The position numbers and the translations under genes were made by a program. Source: Sphingopyxis sp. CCNWLW2 (lineage in GTDB: Bacteria > Pseudomonadota > Alphaproteobacteria > Sphingomonadales > Sphingomonadaceae). Taken from it: a DNA stretch of 64,000 nt. The notes under the pieces are model-generated. The model was not told the origin of the DNA. It was given only the letters and a program-made list of their open reading frames with translations, and made no database searches. The stretch covers positions 62,001-126,000 of the forward strand of contig NZ_JBAWKJ010000002.1 in NCBI RefSeq assembly GCF_037095755.1, read 5' to 3'. Positions 8,366-16,179 of this stretch are shown piece after piece; within the stretch, counting starts at the first letter, position 1, and the number at the start of each line of letters is the position of its first letter.

Positions 8366-9169
8366 TCAGAACGCCGGGTCGTTCGCGGGATCGTCGCCGA
8401 GCGGCGTGACTTCGGTGTGGATGCCGCATTCGGTCTTGTCCCAGCCGCGCCAGCGGCCCGAGCGCGGGTCTTCGCCCGGCTTGACCTTTGACGTGCACGG
8501 CGAGCAGCCGATCGAGGGATAACCTTCGGCCTCGAGCGGGTGGCGCGGCAGGTCGTGCGCCTCGAAATAAGCGTCGAGCTGTTCGCGCGTCCAGTTGGCG
8601 AGCGGGTTGAATTTCAGGCGGCCGGTGCTGCCGTCGAGCTCGAAACGCGCCAGCCCCTGCCGCGTCGACGACTGGAAACCCTTGCGGCCGGTGATCGAGG
8701 TGTCGAAATCGGTCAGCGCCTTTTCGAGCGGCTTGACCTTGCGGATTTCGCAGCAGCCGTCGGGGTCGTACGACCAGCGCAGCTCGGTCGCGTCCTTCGC
8801 GGCGAGATCGTCGGCGTCGGGCGTCAGGTTGACGATGTTGAGCCCCAGCTTCGTTGCGAGTTCGTCGCGATAGGCGAGCGTTTCGGGGAAATGCTTGCCG
8901 GTATCGAGGAACAGCACGGGCATGCCGGGCGCGGCCCGCGTCACGAGGTGGAGCAGCACCGCGCTTTCGGCGCCGAAGCTCGAGACGATCCCGGTCTCAC
9001 CGAGCAGCCCCGCGCCGATCACGCTCGTCACCACTTCGGCGGCATCCTGGCCGCGGAAGAGGTTGTTGAGGCGGATGACGTCGGCCTGCGTGAAGCGCGG
9101 CGCCACGTCGATCCGGTCGCGGGTGCGGTCTTCGCTGCCTTTGCGCGGAGAGGTCTTCACGTCAGCCAT
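8366..9169 (-). CDS. cysH: Assimilatory APS reductase (phosphoadenylyl/adenylyl-sulfate reductase)
   Basis: 267 aa. It reduces activated sulfate to sulfite with thioredoxin. Cys139-Cys140 (GCCEIRK) and Cys222/Cys225 (GCSPC) are the ligands of the [4Fe-4S] cluster found in APS-type reductases, and Cys248 in TECGIH is the catalytic cysteine. The presence of the cluster residues indicates APS rather than PAPS as main substrate. Last gene of the operon cobA-DUF2849-cysI-DUF934-cysH; its start overlaps DUF934 by 8 bp. Confidence 0.95.
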   Translation of the reverse strand: MADVKTSPRKGSEDRTRDRIDVAPRFTQADVIRLNNLFRGQDAAEVVTSVIGAGLLGETGIVSSFGAESAVLLHLVTRAAPGMPVLFLDTGKHFPETLAYRDELATKLGLNIVNLTPDADDLAAKDATELRWSYDPDGCCEIRKVKPLEKALTDFDTSITGRKGFQSSTRQGLARFELDGSTGRLKFNPLANWTREQLDAYFEAHDLPRHPLEAEGYPSIGCSPCTSKVKPGEDPRSGRWRGWDKTECGIHTEVTPLGDDPANDPAF

Positions 9170-9575
9170 GCCTCAGCTTCCAGATCGGCACCGCACCGTC
9201 TGCGGCGCCCTGATAATGTTCGGGCCAGCGCGCCAGCGCCGCCTCGACATCGGCCGGATTGAGCGCCTTTTCGGGCGCGAACGTGTCGAAGCCGCAGCGC
9301 TTCATATAGGCGATCTGGTCGACGAGCACGTCGCCCTGTGCGCGCAGCTCGCCCGCATAGCCCGCTTCGCGGAGGATACGCGCCGACGAATAGCCGCGGC
9401 CGTCGCGAAACTTCGGGAAGGCGACCTCGATCAGCGCGAGCCGGTCGAGATGCGGGATCAGCGCGCGCGCGTCCTCATCGGGTTCGAGCCGTACCGCGGT
9501 CGCGTTCGACTGCGACAGGAAGGCATCGAGGGTGACCGCGGGCTCTTCGCCGTCGGAATGGATATGCTCAACCAT
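9162..9575 (-). CDS. DUF934 domain-containing protein of the sulfate assimilation operon
   Basis: 137 aa. Conserved DUF934 segments: ALIPHLDRLALIEVAFPKF, FRDGRGYSSARILRE and GDVLVDQIAYMKRCGFD. The family is nearly always found beside cysI/cysH and is thought to support sulfite reduction, but has no proven activity. It overlaps cysI by 8 bp upstream and cysH by 8 bp downstream, so the three are translationally coupled. Start ATG 9575 (MVEHIHSD) chosen because longer versions run deep into cysI. Confidence 0.92.
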   Translation of the reverse strand: MVEHIHSDGEEPAVTLDAFLSQSNATAVRLEPDEDARALIPHLDRLALIEVAFPKFRDGRGYSSARILREAGYAGELRAQGDVLVDQIAYMKRCGFDTFAPEKALNPADVEAALARWPEHYQGAADGAVPIWKLRHG

Positions 9576-11199
9576 AGATCGCCTCCTTGAAGGGGGCCAT
9601 GCCGACGCGGCGGAAGGTGTCGACGAAGCGCTCGCCCTCGGTGCGTTCGGCGAGATATTTGTCGGTGACGCGTTCGATCGCATCGACGACGCCGTCCTCG
9701 TCGAAACCGGGACCGGTGATCGTGCCGAGGCTGACGTCCTCCGCGCCCGAGCCGCCGAGCGACAGCTGGTAGTTTTCGGTGCCTTTGCGGTCGACGCCGA
9801 GGATGCCGATGTGGCCGGCGTGGTGATGCCCGCACGCGTTGATGCAGCCCGAAATCTTGAGCTTGAGCTCGCCCAGTTCCTTCTGGCGGCCGAGGTCCGA
9901 AAAGCGCGTCGCGATCTTCTGCGCGACCGGGATCGAGCGCGCGTTGGCGAGGCTGCAATAATCGAGCCCGGGGCAGGCGATGATGTCGCTGATCAGATCG
10001 AGGTTCGGCGTCGCGAGCCCTGCGGCGTCGAGCGCCTGCCACACCGCGTAGAGATCGGCCTTGCGGACGTGCGGCAGCACGATGTTCTGCGCGTGGGTGA
10101 CGCGCAGCTCGTCATGGCTGTATTGTTCGGCAAGGTCGGCCATCAGATCGATCTGCGCCGACGAGGCGTCGCCGGGGATGCCGCCGATGGGCTTCAGGCT
10201 GATGTTGACGATCGCATGGCCCGAAACCTTGTGCGCGGCGACATTCTGGTCGACCCAGACCGCGAAGTCGGGATCGCTGCGGTCGATCGCATCGGGTGCC
10301 GAGGCGTCGAGGGGCGGCGGCGCGAACTGCGCCGCGATGCGGTCGAATTCGGCCTTCGGCGGGTCGATGCCGAGCGACTTCACATGGACGAACTCTTCCT
10401 CGACCTGGCGGCGATATTCGTCGGCGCCGAGTTCGTGGATCAGGATCTTGATGCGCGCCTTGTAGATATTGTCGCGGCGGCCGTAGCGGTTGTAGACGCG
10501 CAGGCATGCCTCGGCATAGCTCAGCATGTCGTCGAGCGGCACGAAATCCTTGATCAGCGGCGCGATCATCGGGGTGCGGCCCATGCCGCCGCCGACGTAG
10601 AAAGCGGCGCCTTGCTGCCCGTCCTTCTCGACGATCTGGATGCCGATGTCGTGGAGGCGCATCGCGGCGCGATCCTCGTTGGCCGCGATCACCGCGATTT
10701 TAAACTTGCGCGGCAAATAGCTGAATTCGGGGTGGAAGCTCGACCATTGGCGGAGCAGTTCGGCCCACGGGCGCGGGTCGGTGATTTCGTCGGCGGCGGC
10801 GCCGGCCCACTGGTCCGAGCTGATGTTGCGGATGCAATTGCCGCTCGTCTGGATCGCGTGCATTTCGACCGATGCCAGATCTTCGAGGATCGCGGGCGCA
10901 TCCTCCAGCTTGATCCAGTTATACTGGATATTCTGGCGCGTGGTGAAATGGCCGTAATCGCGGTCATACTTGCGCGCGATGTGCGCGAGCATGCGCATCT
11001 GGCGGCTGTCGAGCGTGCCATAGGGCACCGCGACGCGCAGCATATAGGCGTGAAGCTGGAGATAGAGGCCGTTCATCAGCCGGAGCGGCTTGAACTGGTC
11101 CTCGGTGATTTCGCCCGCGAGACGGCGGCGGACCTGGTCGCTGAACTCGGCGACACGCGCATCGACCATCGCATGGTCATATTCGTCATATTTATACAT
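9568..11199 (-). CDS. cysI: Sulfite reductase hemoprotein (nitrite/sulfite reductase family)
   Basis: 543 aa. It reduces sulfite to sulfide at a siroheme/[4Fe-4S] centre. The ligand motif is clear: CPGLDYC followed by CINACGHH. Two ferredoxin-like half repeats are present (HFTTRQNIQYNW in the first, ELRVTHAQNIVLPHV in the second). A nitrite reductase of the same fold is possible, but cysH, DUF934 and the siroheme gene cobA in the same operon support assimilatory sulfite reduction. Confidence 0.94.
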   Translation of the reverse strand: MYKYDEYDHAMVDARVAEFSDQVRRRLAGEITEDQFKPLRLMNGLYLQLHAYMLRVAVPYGTLDSRQMRMLAHIARKYDRDYGHFTTRQNIQYNWIKLEDAPAILEDLASVEMHAIQTSGNCIRNISSDQWAGAAADEITDPRPWAELLRQWSSFHPEFSYLPRKFKIAVIAANEDRAAMRLHDIGIQIVEKDGQQGAAFYVGGGMGRTPMIAPLIKDFVPLDDMLSYAEACLRVYNRYGRRDNIYKARIKILIHELGADEYRRQVEEEFVHVKSLGIDPPKAEFDRIAAQFAPPPLDASAPDAIDRSDPDFAVWVDQNVAAHKVSGHAIVNISLKPIGGIPGDASSAQIDLMADLAEQYSHDELRVTHAQNIVLPHVRKADLYAVWQALDAAGLATPNLDLISDIIACPGLDYCSLANARSIPVAQKIATRFSDLGRQKELGELKLKISGCINACGHHHAGHIGILGVDRKGTENYQLSLGGSGAEDVSLGTITGPGFDEDGVVDAIERVTDKYLAERTEGERFVDTFRRVGMAPFKEAIYG

Positions 11200-11200
11200 G

Positions 11201-11497
11201 TCAGATCACCCAGTCGCCGGCCGCGGGATCGGCGGGTTTCAATGTCAGGTCGGGGCGCACGGTCGGCCCCAATGCGCGAATGCGGTCCTTGATATGCGCG
11301 GGGCGCGGGCCGTCGGCGGTTTGTTCGCCGTTGATGATATAGGGGGCGTTGACGCGGCGCGCGCCTTCCTCGGCGGCAAGGATCGCCTCGCCAGCCTCGC
11401 CGACGTCGGCGGCATCCTCGATGTGCAGCGACCAGTCGGCGCCGGTCCACCAGGTGACAAATCCTGTTTTCAGGTCATTGCCTGTGAGCAGCTTCAT
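11201..11497 (-). CDS. DUF2849 domain-containing protein
   Basis: 98 aa. It begins MKLLTGNDLKTGFVTWWT, typical of DUF2849, a small alphaproteobacterial family located between cobA and cysI. Function is unknown; a role in siroheme or sulfite reductase assembly is inference from constant context. Its ATG overlaps the cobA stop (ATGA, 11494-11497), and cysI starts 1 bp after its own stop. Confidence 0.9.
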   Translation of the reverse strand: MKLLTGNDLKTGFVTWWTGADWSLHIEDAADVGEAGEAILAAEEGARRVNAPYIINGEQTADGPRPAHIKDRIRALGPTVRPDLTLKPADPAAGDWVI

Positions 11498-12282
11498 GTG
11501 AAATCCCTTATTTGAGCGGCGACGCCCGGCGCACCGAGGCAGTCGAGCGCATCGGCGCGCGCCGCGACCTTGCCGACGATAATCAGCGCGGGGCTTTTAA
11601 CTTTCTCGCGTGCGACAAGGTCGCCGAGATCGGTGAGCAGCGAGCGCAGGACGCGCGCGTCGGCGGTGGTGCCGCGCTCGATGACCGCGACGGGCAGATC
11701 GGGCGAAACGCCGTCGGCGATCAGCTTGTCGGCGATCGCGCTCGCAGTCGCGAGGCCCATGTAGATGACGAGCGTGCGGCCGTGCCCCGCGAGGCCCGAC
11801 CAGTCCTGCTCGGTCAGATCCTTGCACTGGCCGGCGACGAAGCTGACCGCGCTCGCATCCTCGCGGTGGGTGAGGGGGAGGCCCGCCTGTGCGGCACAGC
11901 CCGCCGCGGCGGTGATGCCGGGGACGACCTCGCACGCGACGCCGGCTTCACGCGCGGCGTCGAGTTCCTCGCCGCCGCGGCCGAAAATGAAGGGGTCGCC
12001 GCCCTTGAGGCGCACGACCTGCTTGCCGGCGAGCGTTTCGCGGACGAGCAGTTCGTTGATCAGCTCCTGCTTCATCGTGTGACGGCTGCGTTGCTTCGCG
12101 ACGCTGATCCGCTCGATATGCGGCGGAATCAGGGCTAGCACGCCTTCGCCGACGAGCCCGTCATGGACGACGAGATCGGCGCTTTCGAGCAGCCGCGCGG
12201 CACGCAGCGTCAGCAGGTCGGGGTCACCGGGACCGGCGCCGACGAGCCAGAGCTTGCCAACAGGAGGGAGAGTCTTTTCCAT
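11494..12282 (-). CDS. cobA: Uroporphyrinogen-III C-methyltransferase (SUMT)
   Basis: 262 aa. It methylates uroporphyrinogen III at C2 and C7 to precorrin-2, the first step to siroheme (and cobalamin). Motifs: GAGPGDPDLLT near the N-terminus, VVRLKGGDPFIFGRGGEE, and the VVPGITAA loop. It lacks the CysG dehydrogenase/ferrochelatase half, so that activity must come from elsewhere. Start ATG 12282 gives MEKTLPPVGKLWLVG. First gene of the sulfur operon, providing siroheme for CysI. Confidence 0.94.
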   Translation of the reverse strand: MEKTLPPVGKLWLVGAGPGDPDLLTLRAARLLESADLVVHDGLVGEGVLALIPPHIERISVAKQRSRHTMKQELINELLVRETLAGKQVVRLKGGDPFIFGRGGEELDAAREAGVACEVVPGITAAAGCAAQAGLPLTHREDASAVSFVAGQCKDLTEQDWSGLAGHGRTLVIYMGLATASAIADKLIADGVSPDLPVAVIERGTTADARVLRSLLTDLGDLVAREKVKSPALIIVGKVAARADALDCLGAPGVAAQIRDFT

Positions 12283-12374
12283 GCACCGTAGATGGTCGTC
12301 CGGCTCCCGCATGGCAAAGCAGGCTTTTTTGACACCGGTGAAGGTAAAATTTGAGTGTGCCTTCTTCGTCACCT

Positions 12375-12431
12375 CGGACTTGATCCGGGGGCCGTGCTTT
12401 CATCGCCGCAATGGATGCCGGATCAAGTCCG
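12375..12431. repeat. REP-like palindromic repeat
   Basis: Arms CGGACTTGATCCGG (12375-12388) and CCGGATCAAGTCCG (12418-12431) are perfect reverse complements. The right arm contains its own hairpin (GCCGGA..TCCGGC) and is followed by CATGACG. This is a dispersed repeat type common in alphaproteobacteria. It sits in the astD-cobA intergenic region, just downstream of astD (minus strand) and upstream of cobA. Confidence 0.8.
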
Positions 12432-12446
12432 GCATGACGAAAGAGC

Positions 12447-13892
12447 CTAGTTATAGTTCTTGAGCACCAGCTGCGAGCCTTCGGGGTCGCGCAGCCCGAC
12501 GCCGATCGAGGCGCGCATCGCATCGCTTTCGGCCGACGCTACCGGATAGGCGCAATAGTCGGCAGCGTAGAAGGCGCTGGGCCGATGATTGCCCGACAGG
12601 CCTATCCCGCCGAAGGGCGCCGCCGATGAGGCGCCGTTGGTCGGCCGGTTCCAGTTGATCACGCCCGCGCGCGCATTCGCCCAGAACTGGTCGTAAAGCT
12701 GTGGTGTGCCGCCGATCAGCGACGCCGACAGGCCGAAGGCGGTATTGTTCGCTTCGGCGATCGCGGCCTCGAAGCTGTCGACGCGGATGACTTGCAGCAA
12801 CGGGCCGAACAGTTCGATATCGGGGCGTTCGGGCATCGCGGTGACGTCGATGATGCCGGGGGTCAGGAAGGGGCGGCCCGCGATCGGGCGCGTCATGTGG
12901 CGGATCACCTTGCCGCCGTTCGACATCAGGATCAGGAAGCTTTCGGTCAGGCCGTCGGCGGCTTCATTGTCGATCACCGGGCCCATATAGGGCGCGGGGT
13001 CGGCGTGCGGATGATCGACGATCAGCCGGTTGGCGAGCGCCCTGACCTCTTCGAGCAGTGCGTCGGCGAGGCTGTCGCGGACGATCAGCCGCCGCGCGTT
13101 GCTGCACCGCTGCCCGGCGCTGAGGAAGGCGGACTGGACGACGATGATCGCGGCGGTGCGGATGTCGGCGGTGTCCCACACGACGATCGGGTTGTTGCCG
13201 CCCATTTCGAGCGCGAGCATCTTGCCCGGCTGGCCCGCGAACTGGCGGTTGAGCGCGAGGCCCGTGCGCGCCGAGCCGGTGAAGAGCAGCCCGTCGATGC
13301 CCGCATGCCCCGCGAGCGCCTTGCCCGTTTCGGGGCCGCCGACGATCAGGCGAAGCACCTCGTGCGGCACCCCCGCGCTGTGGAACAGTTCGACAAGCTT
13401 AGCGCCCACCGCGGGGGTCTTTTCCGACGGTTTGAACAGCACCGAATTGCCCGCGATCAGCGCCGGGACGATATGCCCGTTTGGCAGATGCGCGGGAAAA
13501 TTATACGGGCCGAGCACCGCGAGCGCGCCGTGCGGCTTGTGACGCACCGCGTTGCGCAGTCCCATCGCGCCCTCGATACGGCGATTGGGGGTGCGCTCGG
13601 CATAGGCTTTGACCGAAATATCGACCTTGTTACAGACCGATTCGACCTCGGTGCGCGCTTCCCAGAGCGGCTTTCCGGTTTCGCGCGCGATCAGGTCGGC
13701 GAACGCCTCGCCCTCGGCCTTCACGCGGTCGACGAAGCGGCGCAGCGTTTCGGTGCGGAAGGACACGGGTTTCGCGGCCCATTCGGGCCAGGCGCGGCGC
13801 GCGATCGCAACCTCGTCGTCGATATTGCTGACCGGACCGCGCCAAAGTTCTTCGCCGGTTGCGGGTTCGAAGGAAAGCAGGGTCTCGCTCAT
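12447..13892 (-). CDS. astD: N-succinylglutamate 5-semialdehyde dehydrogenase
   Basis: 481 aa aldehyde dehydrogenase. It oxidises succinylglutamate semialdehyde to succinylglutamate in the arginine succinyltransferase pathway. Catalytic Cys263 (SAGQRCSNAR) and Glu229 (LALEMGGNNP) are present, and specific AstD blocks are seen: GPYNFPAHLPNGHIVPAL, GIVNWN-like RAGVINWNRPT and GNHRPSAFYAADYCAYP. Start ATG 13892 (MSETLLSF). The other ast genes are not adjacent, so the gene stands alone here. Confidence 0.93.
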   Translation of the reverse strand: MSETLLSFEPATGEELWRGPVSNIDDEVAIARRAWPEWAAKPVSFRTETLRRFVDRVKAEGEAFADLIARETGKPLWEARTEVESVCNKVDISVKAYAERTPNRRIEGAMGLRNAVRHKPHGALAVLGPYNFPAHLPNGHIVPALIAGNSVLFKPSEKTPAVGAKLVELFHSAGVPHEVLRLIVGGPETGKALAGHAGIDGLLFTGSARTGLALNRQFAGQPGKMLALEMGGNNPIVVWDTADIRTAAIIVVQSAFLSAGQRCSNARRLIVRDSLADALLEEVRALANRLIVDHPHADPAPYMGPVIDNEAADGLTESFLILMSNGGKVIRHMTRPIAGRPFLTPGIIDVTAMPERPDIELFGPLLQVIRVDSFEAAIAEANNTAFGLSASLIGGTPQLYDQFWANARAGVINWNRPTNGASSAAPFGGIGLSGNHRPSAFYAADYCAYPVASAESDAMRASIGVGLRDPEGSQLVLKNYN

Positions 13893-14047
13893 GGTCGCTC
13901 GGCTCTTATCGGTGAAAGCGGATGGCGGCAACCTGTGGCGGCGTATGCGACGGATTGCTTGCACCGCGCGGCGTGGTTGGCAATAGACGCTTGCATGAGT
14001 CCCGGCCGGCGGGACGGGCAAATGTCGAACAAAGGGGACGTGCCATA

Positions 14048-14941
14048 TTGGCCCAGCAGGACAGCCGCCGCGACTGGTCGGACCATTATTGGTGGTCGTC
14101 CGACGGCGTTCGGCTGCACGCGCGCGTCTATGCCGGGCCCGAGGGCAGCGAAAGCGCGCCGCCGATCCTGTGCATGCCAGGCCTTGCACGCAATGCCCGC
14201 GATTTCGAGGATCTCGCGCCGCATGTCGCGCAATATCGCAAGGTCATCGTGATCGAATTCCGCGGGCGCGGCGAAAGCGCCTTTGCCAAGGATCCGATGA
14301 CTTATGTCCCGCTGACCTATGTGCAGGACGTCGTCGCGATGCTGGACGAGCTGGCGATCGGGCGTTTCGCGGCGATCGGCACCTCGCTCGGCGGGCTGGT
14401 CGCGATGCTGCTCGCGGCGGCGCTGCCGGGGCGGATCGTCGGCGCGGTGCTGAACGACGTCGGCCCAGAACTCCAGACCGCGGGGCTGGAGCGAATCCGC
14501 GACTATATCGGCGCGGGCGGCAGCCAGCCGACGTGGATGCACGCGGCGCGCGCCTTCGCCGAACTCAATGGCGCGGTCTATCCGGGGTATGAAATCCACG
14601 ACTGGCTGCGGCTGACCAAGCGAACGCACCGGCTGACCGCCGAAGGCCGCATCGTCACCGACTATGACAAGCAGATCGCGGCGCCGCTGCGCGCACCCGG
14701 CGGCGGCGATGCCGCGATGGACCTGTGGCCGGTGTACCGCGCGCTGGGCGATGTTCCGTTGCTGATCCTGCGTGGCGAGCTGTCGGACATCCTCGCACGC
14801 TCGGCCGGCGAGAAGATGGTCGCCGAACTCCCGCGCGCGCGGCTGGTCGAGGTGCCCGGGGTCGGGCATGCGCCGACGATGGACGAGCCCGCGGCGCGGG
14901 CCGCGATCGATGCCTGGGCGGCGGAATTGCCCGCCGCGTGA
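14048..14941 (+). CDS. Alpha/beta hydrolase
   Basis: About 297 aa. Nucleophile motif GTSLGG with Ser113, a late acid in RGELSDIL and the His in VPGVGHAPTMDEP form the triad; LCMPGLARNARDF is the oxyanion-side strand-loop. No start ATG fits well. TTG at 14048 has an AAAGGGGA site upstream and is chosen with moderate certainty. The substrate is unknown; esterase or lactonase activity fits. Its stop overlaps the GTG start of the glycosyltransferase (GTGA, 14938-14941), so the two are made together. Confidence 0.85.
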   Translation: MAQQDSRRDWSDHYWWSSDGVRLHARVYAGPEGSESAPPILCMPGLARNARDFEDLAPHVAQYRKVIVIEFRGRGESAFAKDPMTYVPLTYVQDVVAMLDELAIGRFAAIGTSLGGLVAMLLAAALPGRIVGAVLNDVGPELQTAGLERIRDYIGAGGSQPTWMHAARAFAELNGAVYPGYEIHDWLRLTKRTHRLTAEGRIVTDYDKQIAAPLRAPGGGDAAMDLWPVYRALGDVPLLILRGELSDILARSAGEKMVAELPRARLVEVPGVGHAPTMDEPAARAAIDAWAAELPAA

Positions 14942-16080
14942 CCGGCAACCGTCCCGTTCGCCTGCTGCATCTCCATTCGAGCTTCTCGCTGGGCGGAAAG
15001 GAGGCGCGCGCCGTCCGCTTGATGAATTTGATGGGACTGGGCGCGCGTCATACCATCCTGTCGGCGGTGCCAGAGGCGATGGGCGCGCGCGATGCGATCG
15101 ATCCGGACATCGATGTCGCATTTCCGACCGATGCGCCGCCGCTGTTCGGCAAGCCCGGACCCGCCCGCTACCGCGACTTGGCGCTCTACATGCAACAGTT
15201 CGACCTCGTGCTCAGCTATAATTGGGGGGCGATGGACGGCGTGATGGCGCATCGCATTTTTGCGCCTTTTCGCGGGCTTCCGCCGCTGATCCATCACGAG
15301 GACGGCTTCAACGAGGATGAGAGCGTCCGGCGCAACTGGAAGCGGAACGGCTTTCGCAGGCTGGCGCTGCCGACCGCCGAGGCATTGGTCGTGCCCTCGG
15401 CGCTGCTCGAGCGGATCGCCGCGGACGAGTGGGGCGCACGGCGGCGCACGCGGCTGATCCGCAACGGGATCGACACCGCGGCCTATGAAGCCAGACCGTC
15501 GGTCGCAATTCCGGGGCTGGAACGGCGCGAGGGGGAGGTGGTGATCGGCACCGTCGCGGGGCTGCGCAAGGTCAAGGATCTGCCGCGGCTTGTCCGCGCT
15601 GTCGCGACGCTGCCCGCCAATGTCCGGCTGGTCATTGTCGGTGAGGGTCCTGAACGCGCGGCGATTGTCGCCGAAGCGGCGGCTTGCGGGATCGGCGAGC
15701 GGCTGGTGATGCCGGGCTTCATGGCCGAACCCGCGCGCTGGATCGGCCATTTCGACATGCTGGCGCTGTCGTCGCAAAGCGAACAGGCTCCGATTGCGGT
15801 GATCGAGGCGATGGCGGCGGGGCTGCCGGTGGTCAGCCCCGATGTCGGCGATGTTGCGGCGATGGTGTCTGACGAAAACCGCCATTTCATTGCCGCGGAT
15901 GAGGCCGGGTTCCGCGTGGCGATGGCCGAACTCGCGGGCGACGCGCCGCTCCGGGCGCAGGCTGGCGCGGTGAACCGGCGCATCGCTGCCGAACGCTTCG
16001 ACGAAACAACCATGGTCGCCGCCTATGAAAATCTCTATGGTCGGGCGCTTGCAGGGCGCCGCCTTTTCTCCGGGGATTAG
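14938..16080 (+). CDS. Glycosyltransferase family 4 (GT-B)
   Basis: 380 aa from GTG 14938. The N-terminal Rossmann half begins VRLLHLHSSFSLGGKEA, and the C-terminal half carries GTVAGLRKVKDLPRLV, VIVGEGPERA and the EX7E motif in EQAPIAVIEAMAAGLP, which contacts the nucleotide sugar. It transfers a sugar from an NDP donor, probably to a lipid or polysaccharide acceptor. Coupled to the upstream hydrolase by a 4-bp overlap. The acceptor cannot be inferred. Confidence 0.9.
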   Translation: MTGNRPVRLLHLHSSFSLGGKEARAVRLMNLMGLGARHTILSAVPEAMGARDAIDPDIDVAFPTDAPPLFGKPGPARYRDLALYMQQFDLVLSYNWGAMDGVMAHRIFAPFRGLPPLIHHEDGFNEDESVRRNWKRNGFRRLALPTAEALVVPSALLERIAADEWGARRRTRLIRNGIDTAAYEARPSVAIPGLERREGEVVIGTVAGLRKVKDLPRLVRAVATLPANVRLVIVGEGPERAAIVAEAAACGIGERLVMPGFMAEPARWIGHFDMLALSSQSEQAPIAVIEAMAAGLPVVSPDVGDVAAMVSDENRHFIAADEAGFRVAMAELAGDAPLRAQAGAVNRRIAAERFDETTMVAAYENLYGRALAGRRLFSGD

Positions 16081-16179
16081 GCGGCGCGCCCATTGACTTT
16101 CACGGCCGGGTTCCGCTTACGGAAACGGCCAAGGGGGCCGGTACGCGGGACGCGACCGGTGGAGAGAAAGAGATTTAGA

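Noticed and set aside
9532..11292. Long plus-strand open frame of 586 codons opposite cysI
   Set aside because: Typical antisense shadow in GC-rich DNA: low-complexity Arg/Asp/Ala/Val translation with no family, while cysI on the other strand has clear siroheme ligands.
12283..12446. Cobalamin or SAM riboswitch before cobA
   Set aside because: No conserved riboswitch core; the gap holds the REP palindrome only.
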